Notes under the pieces: generated by a model
What the model was told of the DNA's origin: nothing
Database searches by the model: none
Seen by the model: the letters and a program-made list of their open reading frames with translations, nothing else
Shown: piece by piece, positions 7,062 to 15,579 of the stretch
Layout: each line of letters opens with the position of its first letter
Numbering within the stretch: position 1 is the first letter of the stretch
Source: Flavobacteriales bacterium
Lineage (GTDB): Bacteria > Bacteroidota > Bacteroidia > Flavobacteriales_F > PHOS-HE28
Assembly: GCA_016703005.1 (NCBI GenBank)
Contig: JADJCX010000018.1
Span: 1-64,000, forward strand
Direction of reading: 5' to 3'
DNA: 64,000 nucleotides
Made by a program: the position numbers and the translations under genes

Positions 7062-8777
7062 ATGACCCGTGCCTCAGTTTGTACATCGCTCATCATCGGG
7101 TGCATTTGGGCCCAAGCGCAGACGCCGCTCCCCATTCCCGATACGTTAACCGGTCCATTGATCCAACTGGCGCTGCAAGAAGGCACGCAGGAGTTCCATC
7201 CCGGCGAGGTGGTGGCCACGTACGGCTATAATGGCGATCTGCTCGGCCCCACCTTGATCCTCCAGCAGGGCGAACCCATCACTTTGAACGTCACCAATAC
7301 GCTGCCCGACCTGACCACCACGCATTGGCATGGCCTGCATGTGAGCCCCGCGAACGACGGTGGGCCGCATTCGGTGATCCTGCCCAACACAACATGGTCG
7401 CCATCGTTCACGGTGATGGATCGCGCTTCAACATTCTGGTACCACCCGCACGGCCATGGCCTTACCGACTACCAGGTGAGTTTAGGTGCCGCCGGTATGA
7501 TCATCGTTCGCGATGCGCAGGAGGCGGCCCTCGACTTGCCCAGGACATACGGGGTCGATGACATACCGTTGATCCTTCAAACGAAGGCGATCGTTAGCGG
7601 CCAAGTCGCGTTGCACACCGGCTTGGACAGCGTAGTGCTGGCCAATGGTGTGCGCAATGCGTGGAAGGAATTGCCCGCCCAAGTGGTGCGCTTGCGCTGC
7701 TTGAACGGTTCCAGTGAGCGCACCTTCTTGTTGGGTTTCAGTAACGCACTTCAGTTCCATGTCATTGGCACGGATGGTGGGTTGCTGGCTGCACCTGTCA
7801 CCTTGAACCGCCTACAGTTGATGCCCGGGGAACGGGCTGAACTGCTTGTGGACCTTGGAGGGCAGCAAGGACAGTCGTTCCAGTTGATGAGTTACGGGAG
7901 CGAGTTGCCCGACGACATCATTGGCGCCGCGCAGGTCGGCAACGGTATGGCAACGCTCGATGGATATGACCTGAACGCACTGAACGGTGCGGACTTCGCA
8001 CTGGTCACCTTCGCCGTTGGAGCGCCCACTGGTGATGGCACACTCGTTGTGCCCACAGCACTCGTGCCCACCAATGCATTCAACACGGCCGATGTGGATG
8101 TAACGCGTCCGTTCAACATTGAACCGGAAAGCATGGGGGCCATGCAAATGATCGAAGGCCCTTTCGAGATCAATGGCGCGCTGATGGACATGGATGTGAT
8201 CAACGAAGTTGTGCAATTGGGCAGCACCGAGATCTGGGAGTTCATCAATAACACAATGGTGGGCCACCCGATCCACATCCACGACATCCAGTTCAATATC
8301 CTCGATCGCAACGGCTTGCCGCCGGAGCCTTGGGAAAGCGGGTGGAAGGATGTGGTCTTCGTGCCTGCCATGGGCAGCGCGCGTGTGATCACGCGCTTCG
8401 ATGATTTCGCCGATCCGGATATGCCGTACATGTACCACTGCCATCTGCTCATGCACGAGGACGAGGGTATGATGGGGCAATTCCTCGTGATCGATCCCAA
8501 TGCCGTTGGCGAACTGATGACCGATCAGGTCGGCTTGACCGTTTGGCCGCAACCGTACGCCGATGGCCCGCTTCGACTGCAAGCCGAAGGGCTCGAGGGC
8601 CGGTGCACGGTTGCGCTGGCTGATGCCTTGGGTCGCACGGTGCTTTTGGAACAAACCGTTTTCAGTGATGGTCGCGGTTCCATCGTGTTGCCGGTGGTCG
8701 CCCCGGGGCACTATGTCCTGCGCATCACCGCCCGCGGCCACGTGCCGCTGGCAACCACGCTGATCGTCCAACCTTGA
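7062..8777 (+). CDS. Multicopper oxidase with T9SS C-terminal sorting domain
   Basis: A 571-residue exported oxidase with three cupredoxin domains. A signal peptide covers residues ~1-20 (ending AQAQ). The copper-ligand motifs are all present: HWHGLH (His at residue ~88), WYHPHGHG (~128), HPIHIHDIQF (~404) and YHCHLLMHEDEGMMG (~456), the last carrying the type 1 Cys and the axial Met. Residues ~485-571 form a C-terminal sorting domain (VWPQPYADGPLRL...GHYVLRITARG), so the enzyme is predicted to leave the cell or attach to its surface through T9SS. The nearest families are CueO/CotA/bilirubin-oxidase-like laccases, which oxidise Cu(I), Mn(II) or phenols. It starts 6 bases after the methyltransferase. 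The substrate is not shown by sequence; cuprous oxidation fits the context. Confidence 0.9.
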   Translation: MTRASVCTSLIIGCIWAQAQTPLPIPDTLTGPLIQLALQEGTQEFHPGEVVATYGYNGDLLGPTLILQQGEPITLNVTNTLPDLTTTHWHGLHVSPANDGGPHSVILPNTTWSPSFTVMDRASTFWYHPHGHGLTDYQVSLGAAGMIIVRDAQEAALDLPRTYGVDDIPLILQTKAIVSGQVALHTGLDSVVLANGVRNAWKELPAQVVRLRCLNGSSERTFLLGFSNALQFHVIGTDGGLLAAPVTLNRLQLMPGERAELLVDLGGQQGQSFQLMSYGSELPDDIIGAAQVGNGMATLDGYDLNALNGADFALVTFAVGAPTGDGTLVVPTALVPTNAFNTADVDVTRPFNIEPESMGAMQMIEGPFEINGALMDMDVINEVVQLGSTEIWEFINNTMVGHPIHIHDIQFNILDRNGLPPEPWESGWKDVVFVPAMGSARVITRFDDFADPDMPYMYHCHLLMHEDEGMMGQFLVIDPNAVGELMTDQVGLTVWPQPYADGPLRLQAEGLEGRCTVALADALGRTVLLEQTVFSDGRGSIVLPVVAPGHYVLRITARGHVPLATTLIVQP

Positions 8778-8847
8778 ACCACGGACACAAGATTTTCGAT
8801 ACTGCCTTTCACTTCACATCACAACTGGAAACCAAAACAACGTTCAC

Positions 8848-9588
8848 ATGAAAAAGCTCTTCTCCGTTATTCTCGCATCTGCGTGCCTTGCTTCGGCAAC
8901 CGCGCAAACCACTGCACTGGATTTCACCGCCAACGATTGCGATGGCGTGAGCCATAACCTCTTTACCGAACTCGAGGCCGGTGATGTGGTGATCATCGAA
9001 CTGGTAATGATGGGCTGCCAACCCTGCGTTACCGCCGGCAATAGTCTCAAGAACAATGTGCTGCCCAACGTGAGTGACCCAAGCCGTGTGAAGCTGTACA
9101 GCATTGGCTTCACCAACGGTATCAATTGCACCCAGATGAACGACTGGAAGAACACCAACGGGTTCACGCACACCGTGTTCGCAGGCATGAGCGCACAAAC
9201 AACGCACTACGGTGGTATGGGCATGCCGACCATCGCGGTGGTAGGTGGTGCGGCGCACGATGTGTTCTACAGCGAACAAGGTCATAGCGACAGTGATAAC
9301 CCCGATATCCTCGCCGCCATAGAAGCAGCGCTCGTTGCGGGTGTTGGCATCAATGAGGTGAACTCAACGGATGTGGTCATTCACCCGAACCCTGTTGTCG
9401 ATATCCTCAACTTCGATAAGGCCGATTGGACCAACGCCCGCATCCTCGACCTGCAAGGTCGTGAAGTGATGAATGTGCAACTCGTGGCAGGCAAGCTGGA
9501 CGTGTCGCTGCTACAACCCGGCATGTTCGTGCTGCAATTGACCAATGCAACGGGTGCGCTGGGTACTACGCGCTTCGAGAAGAAGTGA
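8848..9588 (+). CDS. Thioredoxin-fold protein with T9SS sorting domain
   Basis: A 246-residue secreted protein: signal peptide (residues 1-20, ending ATAQ), a redoxin/thioredoxin-like domain (residues ~22-165) with a CxxC pair in MMGCQPCVTAGNS (about residues 55-67) and a cis-Pro-type GMGMPTIAVVGG loop, then a T9SS type A sorting domain (VVIHPNPVVDILNF...GMFVLQLTNATG, residues ~172-246). It may reduce or shuffle disulphides, or handle a metal, at the cell surface. The CxxC lies in the normal thioredoxin position after a hydrophobic strand. It sits 70 bases downstream of the multicopper oxidase and appears to belong to the same unit. Confidence 0.8.
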   Translation: MKKLFSVILASACLASATAQTTALDFTANDCDGVSHNLFTELEAGDVVIIELVMMGCQPCVTAGNSLKNNVLPNVSDPSRVKLYSIGFTNGINCTQMNDWKNTNGFTHTVFAGMSAQTTHYGGMGMPTIAVVGGAAHDVFYSEQGHSDSDNPDILAAIEAALVAGVGINEVNSTDVVIHPNPVVDILNFDKADWTNARILDLQGREVMNVQLVAGKLDVSLLQPGMFVLQLTNATGALGTTRFEKK

Positions 9589-9602
9589 TCAGGAGTGATG
9601 GT

Positions 9603-9627
9603 CGGAGCAGGCGGAGAGCCTGCTCCG
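9603..9627. other. Intergenic stem-loop without T-tract
   Basis: A 10-base perfect stem CGGAGCAGGC / GCCTGCTCCG with a ggaga loop, 15 bases after the redoxin gene and 49 before the next start. There is no following T-run, so it is more likely an mRNA-processing or attenuating hairpin than a full terminator. Confidence 0.5.
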
Positions 9628-9675
9628 ATGTTGCACCTTCATGGAGACAGTAACACTGCTGAACCGCAACACAAC

Positions 9676-11112
9676 ATGAAGTTTTACGCCGTTGGTATGC
9701 TCGCACTGCTCGCCGCGGTGCAAGGCACTGCACAAACAACCGCCGTCTCATGGACAGCCCCGCTCGATTGCAATGCCGCTGGTGAGGGTGCGCTAAGGCC
9801 GCGCATTGCCATCAATGGCGATGGCAACCCCGTGGTGTTGTGGGGCGACTATTCACCCAACAGCAATCATGTTGCGGTGGGCAACGGTGCCGCTTTTCTT
9901 TCCCCGGTGGAGGTGAGTGCGCCCGGTTGCGTGCCTGCGGTGGCCGACTGGATGGGCAGCAGTATTGCTGCCGCGGGCAACACAGTGTGGGTGGTGATGA
10001 AAGGCACTCCCGAGGAAAGCAAACCCGTTTATGTGCGGCGCTCGGACGACGGTGGCTACACGTGGGGTGACACACTGCGGGTGGAGCCGTATGACGGGCT
10101 TGTCTCGCGCTTCCCCTCTATTGCGCTCGATGACCCTGATGCCCCATTGGTGCAGTACATGCAGTTCGACAGCGGCTACTTCGGTGCCCGCCAAGTGGTA
10201 TCACATATGATGGGAGGCGGCTTCATGTCTCCTGTGCAGGTGAGCACCCCGTTCGCACCCGGCGATGTATGCGATTGCTGTCCCAACCAAGTGGTGGTGC
10301 AAGGCAGCAACGTGGTCGCTCTGTACCGCAACGCCGGTCCGAATATCCGGGTCATGTGGGGCGCATCGTCCGGTGATGGCGGCGCCACATTCCCGGTTGG
10401 AACCGAGATCGATACTACAGGGTGGCCGCTGAACTCTTGCCCGAGCAGTGGCCCCGATGGCTACCTCGATGGCGACTCCTTGCGCTATGTGTGGATGAGC
10501 GGTGCGAACAACGGCACGAAGGTGTACGTCGGTAATGCTCTTGCGTCTGACCTATCGCTGGGTGCTCAGTGGAACGTGCACCCCGGCCAGATGCAGATGT
10601 TGCAACAGAACTTCCCAAGGATAGCAGGAAGCGGTGATACGCTTGGAATAGTATGGCAGCAGAGCATGGGTGGACAGCACGAGATACTCTTCAGTTGGAG
10701 CGTTACCGGTCCCATTGGGCTGAGCGCACCGGATACGGTGAACCTTGATGCCACGGGTGCCCAGAAGACGCCTGACATCGCATATGCTGACGGAGCCTTC
10801 CACATTGTTTGGAGCGAACTGGCTACGGGTCAGGTGCGCTACAGAAAGGCAACACTTACCAACGATGTTGGCGTGCAAGCATTCACTCCGGAGGCCATGC
10901 GCATTTTCCCGGATCCGGTCAGCGACCACTTGTTCATTGAAGGCATCATAGTAGGCTTGGCAGAGGTTGTCGACCTGCACGGTCGTGTGCATCTCTCGGT
11001 TGCTCTTAGTGCTTCGCAACTGGATGTTCGTGCGCTTGCGCCAGCGCCGTATCTGCTGCGTATTACCGATGCGAACGGCCAACAACGGACAGCGCGTTTC
11101 ACGAAGAGGTGA
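9676..11112 (+). CDS. T9SS-exported BNR/sialidase-like beta-propeller protein
   Basis: A 478-residue protein with a signal peptide (MKFYAVGMLALLAAVQGTAQ) and Asp-box-like repeats of the BNR/sialidase fold (RRSDDGGYTWGDTLRV at about residues 116-131, SSGDGGATFPVG at about 234-245). An unusual GDVCDCCPNQ segment follows the second propeller blade (about residues 196-205). The C-terminus is a T9SS type A sorting domain (FTPEAMRIFPDPVSDHLFIEG onward). The longer frame from 9595 lacks a signal peptide and overlaps the hairpin, so ATG 9676 is preferred. I do not assign sialidase activity: catalytic residues cannot be confirmed, and many such propellers only bind. The CDCC cluster could be a metal site. 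Confidence 0.7.
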   Translation: MKFYAVGMLALLAAVQGTAQTTAVSWTAPLDCNAAGEGALRPRIAINGDGNPVVLWGDYSPNSNHVAVGNGAAFLSPVEVSAPGCVPAVADWMGSSIAAAGNTVWVVMKGTPEESKPVYVRRSDDGGYTWGDTLRVEPYDGLVSRFPSIALDDPDAPLVQYMQFDSGYFGARQVVSHMMGGGFMSPVQVSTPFAPGDVCDCCPNQVVVQGSNVVALYRNAGPNIRVMWGASSGDGGATFPVGTEIDTTGWPLNSCPSSGPDGYLDGDSLRYVWMSGANNGTKVYVGNALASDLSLGAQWNVHPGQMQMLQQNFPRIAGSGDTLGIVWQQSMGGQHEILFSWSVTGPIGLSAPDTVNLDATGAQKTPDIAYADGAFHIVWSELATGQVRYRKATLTNDVGVQAFTPEAMRIFPDPVSDHLFIEGIIVGLAEVVDLHGRVHLSVALSASQLDVRALAPAPYLLRITDANGQQRTARFTKR

Positions 11113-11121
11113 GTGCGGTGC

Positions 11122-11697
11122 ATGGGTCCCTTACTTACCATCCGCAACATGGTCTGCGACCGGTGCAAGTCGGCCGTGGCGCGTGTGTTCGATGGGCAGC
11201 ACTTGCCGGTGAAGCGCATCGAACTCGGAGAGGTGGAACTGCTCCGCGAACCTTTGACCGACGAGCTGGATGCCTTACGCGGCGCGTTGCGGGTGGAAGG
11301 CTTCGAACTGGTGGATGATCGCGACGCCGTGACCATCGCCCGCATCAAGGCGGCGATCGTGAAGCTGGTGCACCACGATGGCGATATGCAGGGCCGGGTG
11401 AAACTGGGCGATCATCTCAGTGCGTTACTGCACAAGGAATACTCTGGTCTCACAGCGCTCTTCACGCAGGTGGAAGGCATCACCATCGAGCAGTTCTTCC
11501 TCTTGCAGCGCCTTGAGCGCGTGAAGGAGCTGATCAAGTACGATGAGCTCACACTGAGCGAGATCGCGGACCGCACGGGCTTCAGCAGTGTTGCCCACTT
11601 GAGCGCACAGTTCAAGAAGCTCACCGGCATGACGCCGACCGCTTTCAAGCAACTAGGCTTGGCGCGTACCCCATTGGACAGGGTGGGCCCGATGTAA
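11122..11697 (+). CDS. AraC-family regulator with HMA-like N-terminal domain
   Basis: A 191-residue protein. The C-terminal half is an AraC-type double helix-turn-helix: LERVKELIKYDELTLSEIADRTGFSS is the first HTH (about residues 133-158), followed by VAHLSAQFKKLTGMTPTAFKQ, the classic second-HTH signature. The N-terminal ~70 residues resemble a ferredoxin-like HMA domain with a CxxC (NMVCDRCKSAV, about residues 10-20) but not the sugar-binding domain of classical AraC. This arrangement is seen beside copper ATPase genes in Bacteroidota. Its gene lies directly upstream of the HMA protein and CopA, so it is the best candidate copper-responsive regulator of the island. The start could also be GTG 11113; I chose ATG 11122. 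Confidence 0.78.
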   Translation: MGPLLTIRNMVCDRCKSAVARVFDGQHLPVKRIELGEVELLREPLTDELDALRGALRVEGFELVDDRDAVTIARIKAAIVKLVHHDGDMQGRVKLGDHLSALLHKEYSGLTALFTQVEGITIEQFFLLQRLERVKELIKYDELTLSEIADRTGFSSVAHLSAQFKKLTGMTPTAFKQLGLARTPLDRVGPM

Positions 11698-11769
11698 ACT
11701 CTTCCGGTCAGGATGTAACGCCTACGGTCCTTTGTCGCCGGTGCTTTGTACCGTCAAGAACGAACGACC

Positions 11770-12198
11770 ATGGACAACACGAACATCACCCTTCCGCTGC
11801 TCGACGTGAACAGCCCGCATTGCGCGCTGCGCGTTGAGAAAGCCATCCGCACGGTACCCGCTATCGCCGGCGCCGAAGTGGACCTGAACGCACATATGGC
11901 CCACCTGACCAGCACCGCACCGGCTACCGCAGTGCGCGAGGCGGTGGCCGCCATACGCAAAGCAGGCTACAACGTGGCCACCGAAGCGCACCGCTTCACC
12001 ACCACCGGTGTCACCTGCGCCGGTTGCGCGAAAAGCGTGGGCACCATCCTGAACAAGCTGCCCGGCGTGATAAGTGCGCGCGTGGACCATGTGGAGAAGA
12101 CGGCCGAGATCGAAGTGGTGAAGGGCACGTTATCGATCGATGATCTGCTGAACGCCCTCAAACCCGCTGGCTACGGCCTTATCGCACAAGCCGCATAA
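11770..12198 (+). CDS. Tandem HMA-domain metallochaperone
   Basis: A 142-residue cytosolic protein of two heavy-metal-associated (HMA) domains. Domain 2 (residues ~74-142) has the normal TTGVTCAGCAKSVG metal loop with CxxC. Domain 1 (residues ~5-72) has the loop LDVNSPHCALRVE, where the first Cys is Ser and a His precedes the second Cys, giving an SxHC pattern. The same variant begins the neighbouring ATPase. The protein probably carries Cu(I) to the CopA N-terminus. It starts at ATG 11770 after a 72-base gap from the AraC gene and ends 6 bases before copA. Confidence 0.82.
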   Translation: MDNTNITLPLLDVNSPHCALRVEKAIRTVPAIAGAEVDLNAHMAHLTSTAPATAVREAVAAIRKAGYNVATEAHRFTTTGVTCAGCAKSVGTILNKLPGVISARVDHVEKTAEIEVVKGTLSIDDLLNALKPAGYGLIAQAA

Positions 12199-12204
12199 AC
12201 ACCA

Positions 12205-14641
12205 ATGGCCATGACTGCCGAGACAAGCACTCTGGTGCTGCCCGTGGAGAACATGGACAGCGAGCACTGCGCGCTGATCGTGGACAAGGCCCTGGCCACC
12301 GTTCCATCGGTGACCGCCCACCATGTGGAGCTGGACAACCGCAGCGCGGTGATCGAGAGCACCACGCCCGTGGAGGCCGTGCGCGATGTGGTGAAGGCCA
12401 TCCGCGACAACGGGTACGATGTACCCACCCTGAGGCGCACTTTTCCCGTGACCGGCATGACCTGCGCGAGCTGCGTGAGCAGCGTGGAGAGCATGCTGCT
12501 TGCCCAGCCCGGTGTGATGAACGCCGCCGTGAACCTGGCCACCAACACCGTGCAGGTGGAGTATGTACCCGGTGTGATCGATGAACGCCGCATGCGCGCG
12601 GTGGTGCAGAGCATCGGCTACGACCTGCTCATCAGCGAAGAGCGCGAGGCGACCGCCGACCTGGAGGCGATCCAGCGCGCACGCATGACCTCGCTGAAGC
12701 AACGCCTGTGGGCCTCCATCGCACTGAGCACACCGCTGGTGGTCATCGGCATGTTCGTCATGCACGAGCCGTGGGCCAACTTCGTGATGTGGGCCTTGAG
12801 CACACCGGTGGTGCTCGTCTTCGGCCGCTCCTTCTTCATCAACGCATGGAAGCAGGCGAAACACCGCAGCGCCAACATGGACACGCTGGTCGCCCTGAGC
12901 ACGGGCGTGGCCTATGTTTTCAGCGTCTTCAACACCACCTACCCTTCGTTCTGGACCAGCCGCGGGCTGATGCCCCACGTCTACTTCGAGGCGGCGGCGG
13001 TGGTCATCACCTTCATCCTGCTCGGCAAGTTCCTGGAGGAACGCGCCAAGGCCGGGACCAGCAGCGCCATCAAGAAACTGATGGGCCTGCGCCCCAGCAC
13101 CGTGCTGCGCGAAGGGAGCAACGGTCAGACCAGTGAAGTGCCCATCGCCGATGTCAACGTGGACGACATCCTGGTGGTGCGTCCGGGCGAGAGCATAGCG
13201 GTGGACGGGGAGGTGATCGGCGGCGAGAGCTACGTGGACGAAAGCATGCTCAGCGGTGAGCCGGTGCCCGTGGCGAAGCTCGTGGGCGCGCAGGTGCTGG
13301 CCGGCACCATCAACCAGAAGGGCAGCTTGCGCATGAAGGCCCGCAAGGTCGGTGCCGCCACATTGCTGGCGCAGATCGTGCGCACCGTGCAGGACGCACA
13401 GGGCAGCAAGGCGCCCGTGCAGAAGCTCGTGGACAAGATCGCGGGCGTCTTCGTGCCCATCGTCATCGGCATCGCGCTTCTCAGCGCCATCGTGTGGTGG
13501 GTCTTCGGAGGCGAGCATGCGTTCACCCAAGGACTGTTGGCCATGGTCACCGTGCTGGTGATCGCCTGCCCGTGCGCACTGGGTCTTGCCACGCCCACCG
13601 CCATCATGGCCGGCATGGGCAAGGGCGCCGAGAACGGGATCCTCATCAAGGACGCCGAAAGCCTGGAGCGCGCACGCAAGATCACCGCCATCGTGCTGGA
13701 CAAGACCGGCACCATCACCGAAGGCAAGCCGGATGTGGTGGAGGCCGTAGGCCTCGACGACCAGGAAGCCGCCGCAGCGCTGCTCGCCATCGAGTCCCGA
13801 TCGGAGCATCCCCTTGGCGGAAGCGGTGACACGCCACCTGCACACCATCGGCATTCATCAAGCACCAGAGGTAACCGGCTTCGAAAGCCTCACCGGCAAG
13901 GGCGTGAAAGCCACGGTGAACGGAACCATCTGGTACGTCGGCAACGAGCGCTTGCTCGAAGAGAACGGCATCGTTGTCGAGGGTGCCTACCGCGAACGGG
14001 AGCGGACCTGGCAGGAAGCCGCGCACACCGTGATCTGGTTCGCCGATGCGAAAGAAGTGCGTGCCGCCGTGGCCATCGCAGACCGCATCAAGCCCAGCGC
14101 GATTCAGGCCATCGCCCGGCTGAAAGAGGCCGGTGTGAAGGTCTTCATGCAGACCGGCGATTCGCGGCGCACCGCTCAGGCGGTGGCAAAGGCAGTGGGC
14201 ATCGATGACTTCCGCAGCGAAGTGCTGCCCTCAGACAAGGCCGCTTTCGTTACCGCCCTGCAGCAACAAGGCCATGTGGTGGCCATGGTGGGCGACGGCA
14301 TCAACGACAGCGAAGCGCTCGCCAAGGCGGACGTGAGCATCGCCATGGGCCAAGGCAGCGACATCGCCATGGACGTGGCGCGCATGACACTCATCAGTAC
14401 CGACCTCAACGCCATCCCACGCGCGATCACGCTCTCGCGCAAGACCGTCAACCTCATCCGCCAGAACCTCTTCTGGGCATTCATCTACAATGTGTTGGGC
14501 ATCCCGATCGCGGCCGGTATCCTGTATCCCATCAACGGCTTCCTGCTGAACCCCATGATCGCCGGTGCGGCCATGGCCTTCAGCAGCGTGAGCGTGGTGA
14601 GCAACAGCCTGCGCCTCCGTTGGGCCCGGCTCGACAATTGA
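12205..14641 (+). CDS. copA: Copper-translocating P1B-type ATPase CopA (one frameshift)
   Basis: About 811 residues when the frame is repaired. It exports Cu(I) from the cytosol using ATP. Domains in order: a variant HMA (MDSEHCALIVDKAL, SxHC type), a canonical HMA (GMTCASCVSSVE), membrane helices, the actuator segment ending in the MLSGEP loop, the CPC metal-transport motif in VIACPCALGLATPTAIM (about residue 456), the phosphorylation motif DKTGTITEGKP (about residue 499), the HP motif SEHPL and the hinge MVGDGINDSEALA (about 14286-14324). The frame breaks at about 13816, where one extra G splits SEHPL from AEAV. The sequence is otherwise intact, so this is probably an assembly error. It is co-directional with the HMA protein 6 bases upstream. 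Confidence 0.93.
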
Positions 14642-14667
14642 CCGAACGACCTATACCTCCAACGATC

Positions 14668-15561
14668 ATGAAAACCCTCCTCTCCCTCATCGCGCTACCA
14701 GCGCTGCTGTTCTTCAGCAGTTGCAGCGCGCAGATCAAGAACGCGCAGAGCACCATCGTGCGCATCACCGGTAATTGCGGCATGTGCGAGAAGACCATCG
14801 AGAAGGTCGCCTACGTGAAGGGCGAAGCGGAAGCTGATTGGGATGTGGACGCCAAGACCGCGCGCATCACCTTCGACAGCACACGCACCAGCATGGATGC
14901 CGTGCTGCAACGCATCGCCTACGCGGGTTATGACAGCGAACGCTACCTCGCTCCCGATGCCGCCTATGCCGCGCTGCCCGGTTGCTGCCAATACGTGCGC
15001 ACGTTCAAGAAGGCGCCGTTGACCACGACTCCGGTCGAACATGCCGGGCATGAAGGCATGGGCACGGACCATGCGCAACATGGCAGCACTTCCCCCGATA
15101 CGCTTGCGGCGCAAGTACCGGCGAACCCAAAGTCCGATCAGTTCAATGGTCTCTTCACCGCCTATTTCGCTCTGAAGGACGCGCTCGTGGCTTCGGATGC
15201 GAAGAAGGCTGCGGCCCATGCTTCCGAATTGTCCGCTGCCGTGAAGGCCGTGAAGATGGAACGCATGGGACCCGAGCTACATGGTGTTTGGATGCAAGTG
15301 ATGGAGCCGCTCGCGAACATCAGCGCGGGCATCGCTTCGAAGACGGATATCGAGGCGCAGCGCAAGGCCTTCGCCGAACTTTCAGCACCCATCCTCGCGC
15401 TGGTGAAGGTCGCGCCGCGCCCGGAGCCGGTCTATTACGACCACTGCCCCATGTACGAGGGCGGCGCGGACTGGCTGAGCCAGGAGAAAGGCATCAAGAA
15501 CCCGTTCTATGGTTCGATGATGCTCACCTGTGGCAGCTTGAAGGAGACCATCACGAAGTAA
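14668..15561 (+). CDS. HMA-DUF3347 copper-binding lipoprotein
   Basis: A 297-residue lipoprotein (lipobox LFFSSC, Cys ~18). An HMA-like domain follows (residues ~26-95) with a CxxC in GNCGMCEKTIEKV, then a His/Met linker (EHAGHEGMGTDHAQH), then a DUF3347 domain (residues ~155-297). The end of that domain, YYDHCPMYEGGADWLSQEKG with MMLTCGSLKE, matches the C-terminal metal-binding region found on CusB-like efflux adaptors. It probably binds or relays copper in the periplasm between CopA and the oxidases. It lies 26 bases after copA and 18 before the second multicopper oxidase, so all three are likely one operon. The upstream in-frame ATG 14620 overlaps copA and lacks a signal, so ATG 14668 is preferred. 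Confidence 0.8.
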   Translation: MKTLLSLIALPALLFFSSCSAQIKNAQSTIVRITGNCGMCEKTIEKVAYVKGEAEADWDVDAKTARITFDSTRTSMDAVLQRIAYAGYDSERYLAPDAAYAALPGCCQYVRTFKKAPLTTTPVEHAGHEGMGTDHAQHGSTSPDTLAAQVPANPKSDQFNGLFTAYFALKDALVASDAKKAAAHASELSAAVKAVKMERMGPELHGVWMQVMEPLANISAGIASKTDIEAQRKAFAELSAPILALVKVAPRPEPVYYDHCPMYEGGADWLSQEKGIKNPFYGSMMLTCGSLKETITK

Positions 15562-15579
15562 TGCCCGCGATCACGCCCC

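Noticed and set aside
12130..13854. Very long His-rich reading frame antisense to copA
   Set aside because: It mirrors the codon bias of the copA gene on the opposite strand, has no family resemblance, and copA is certain.
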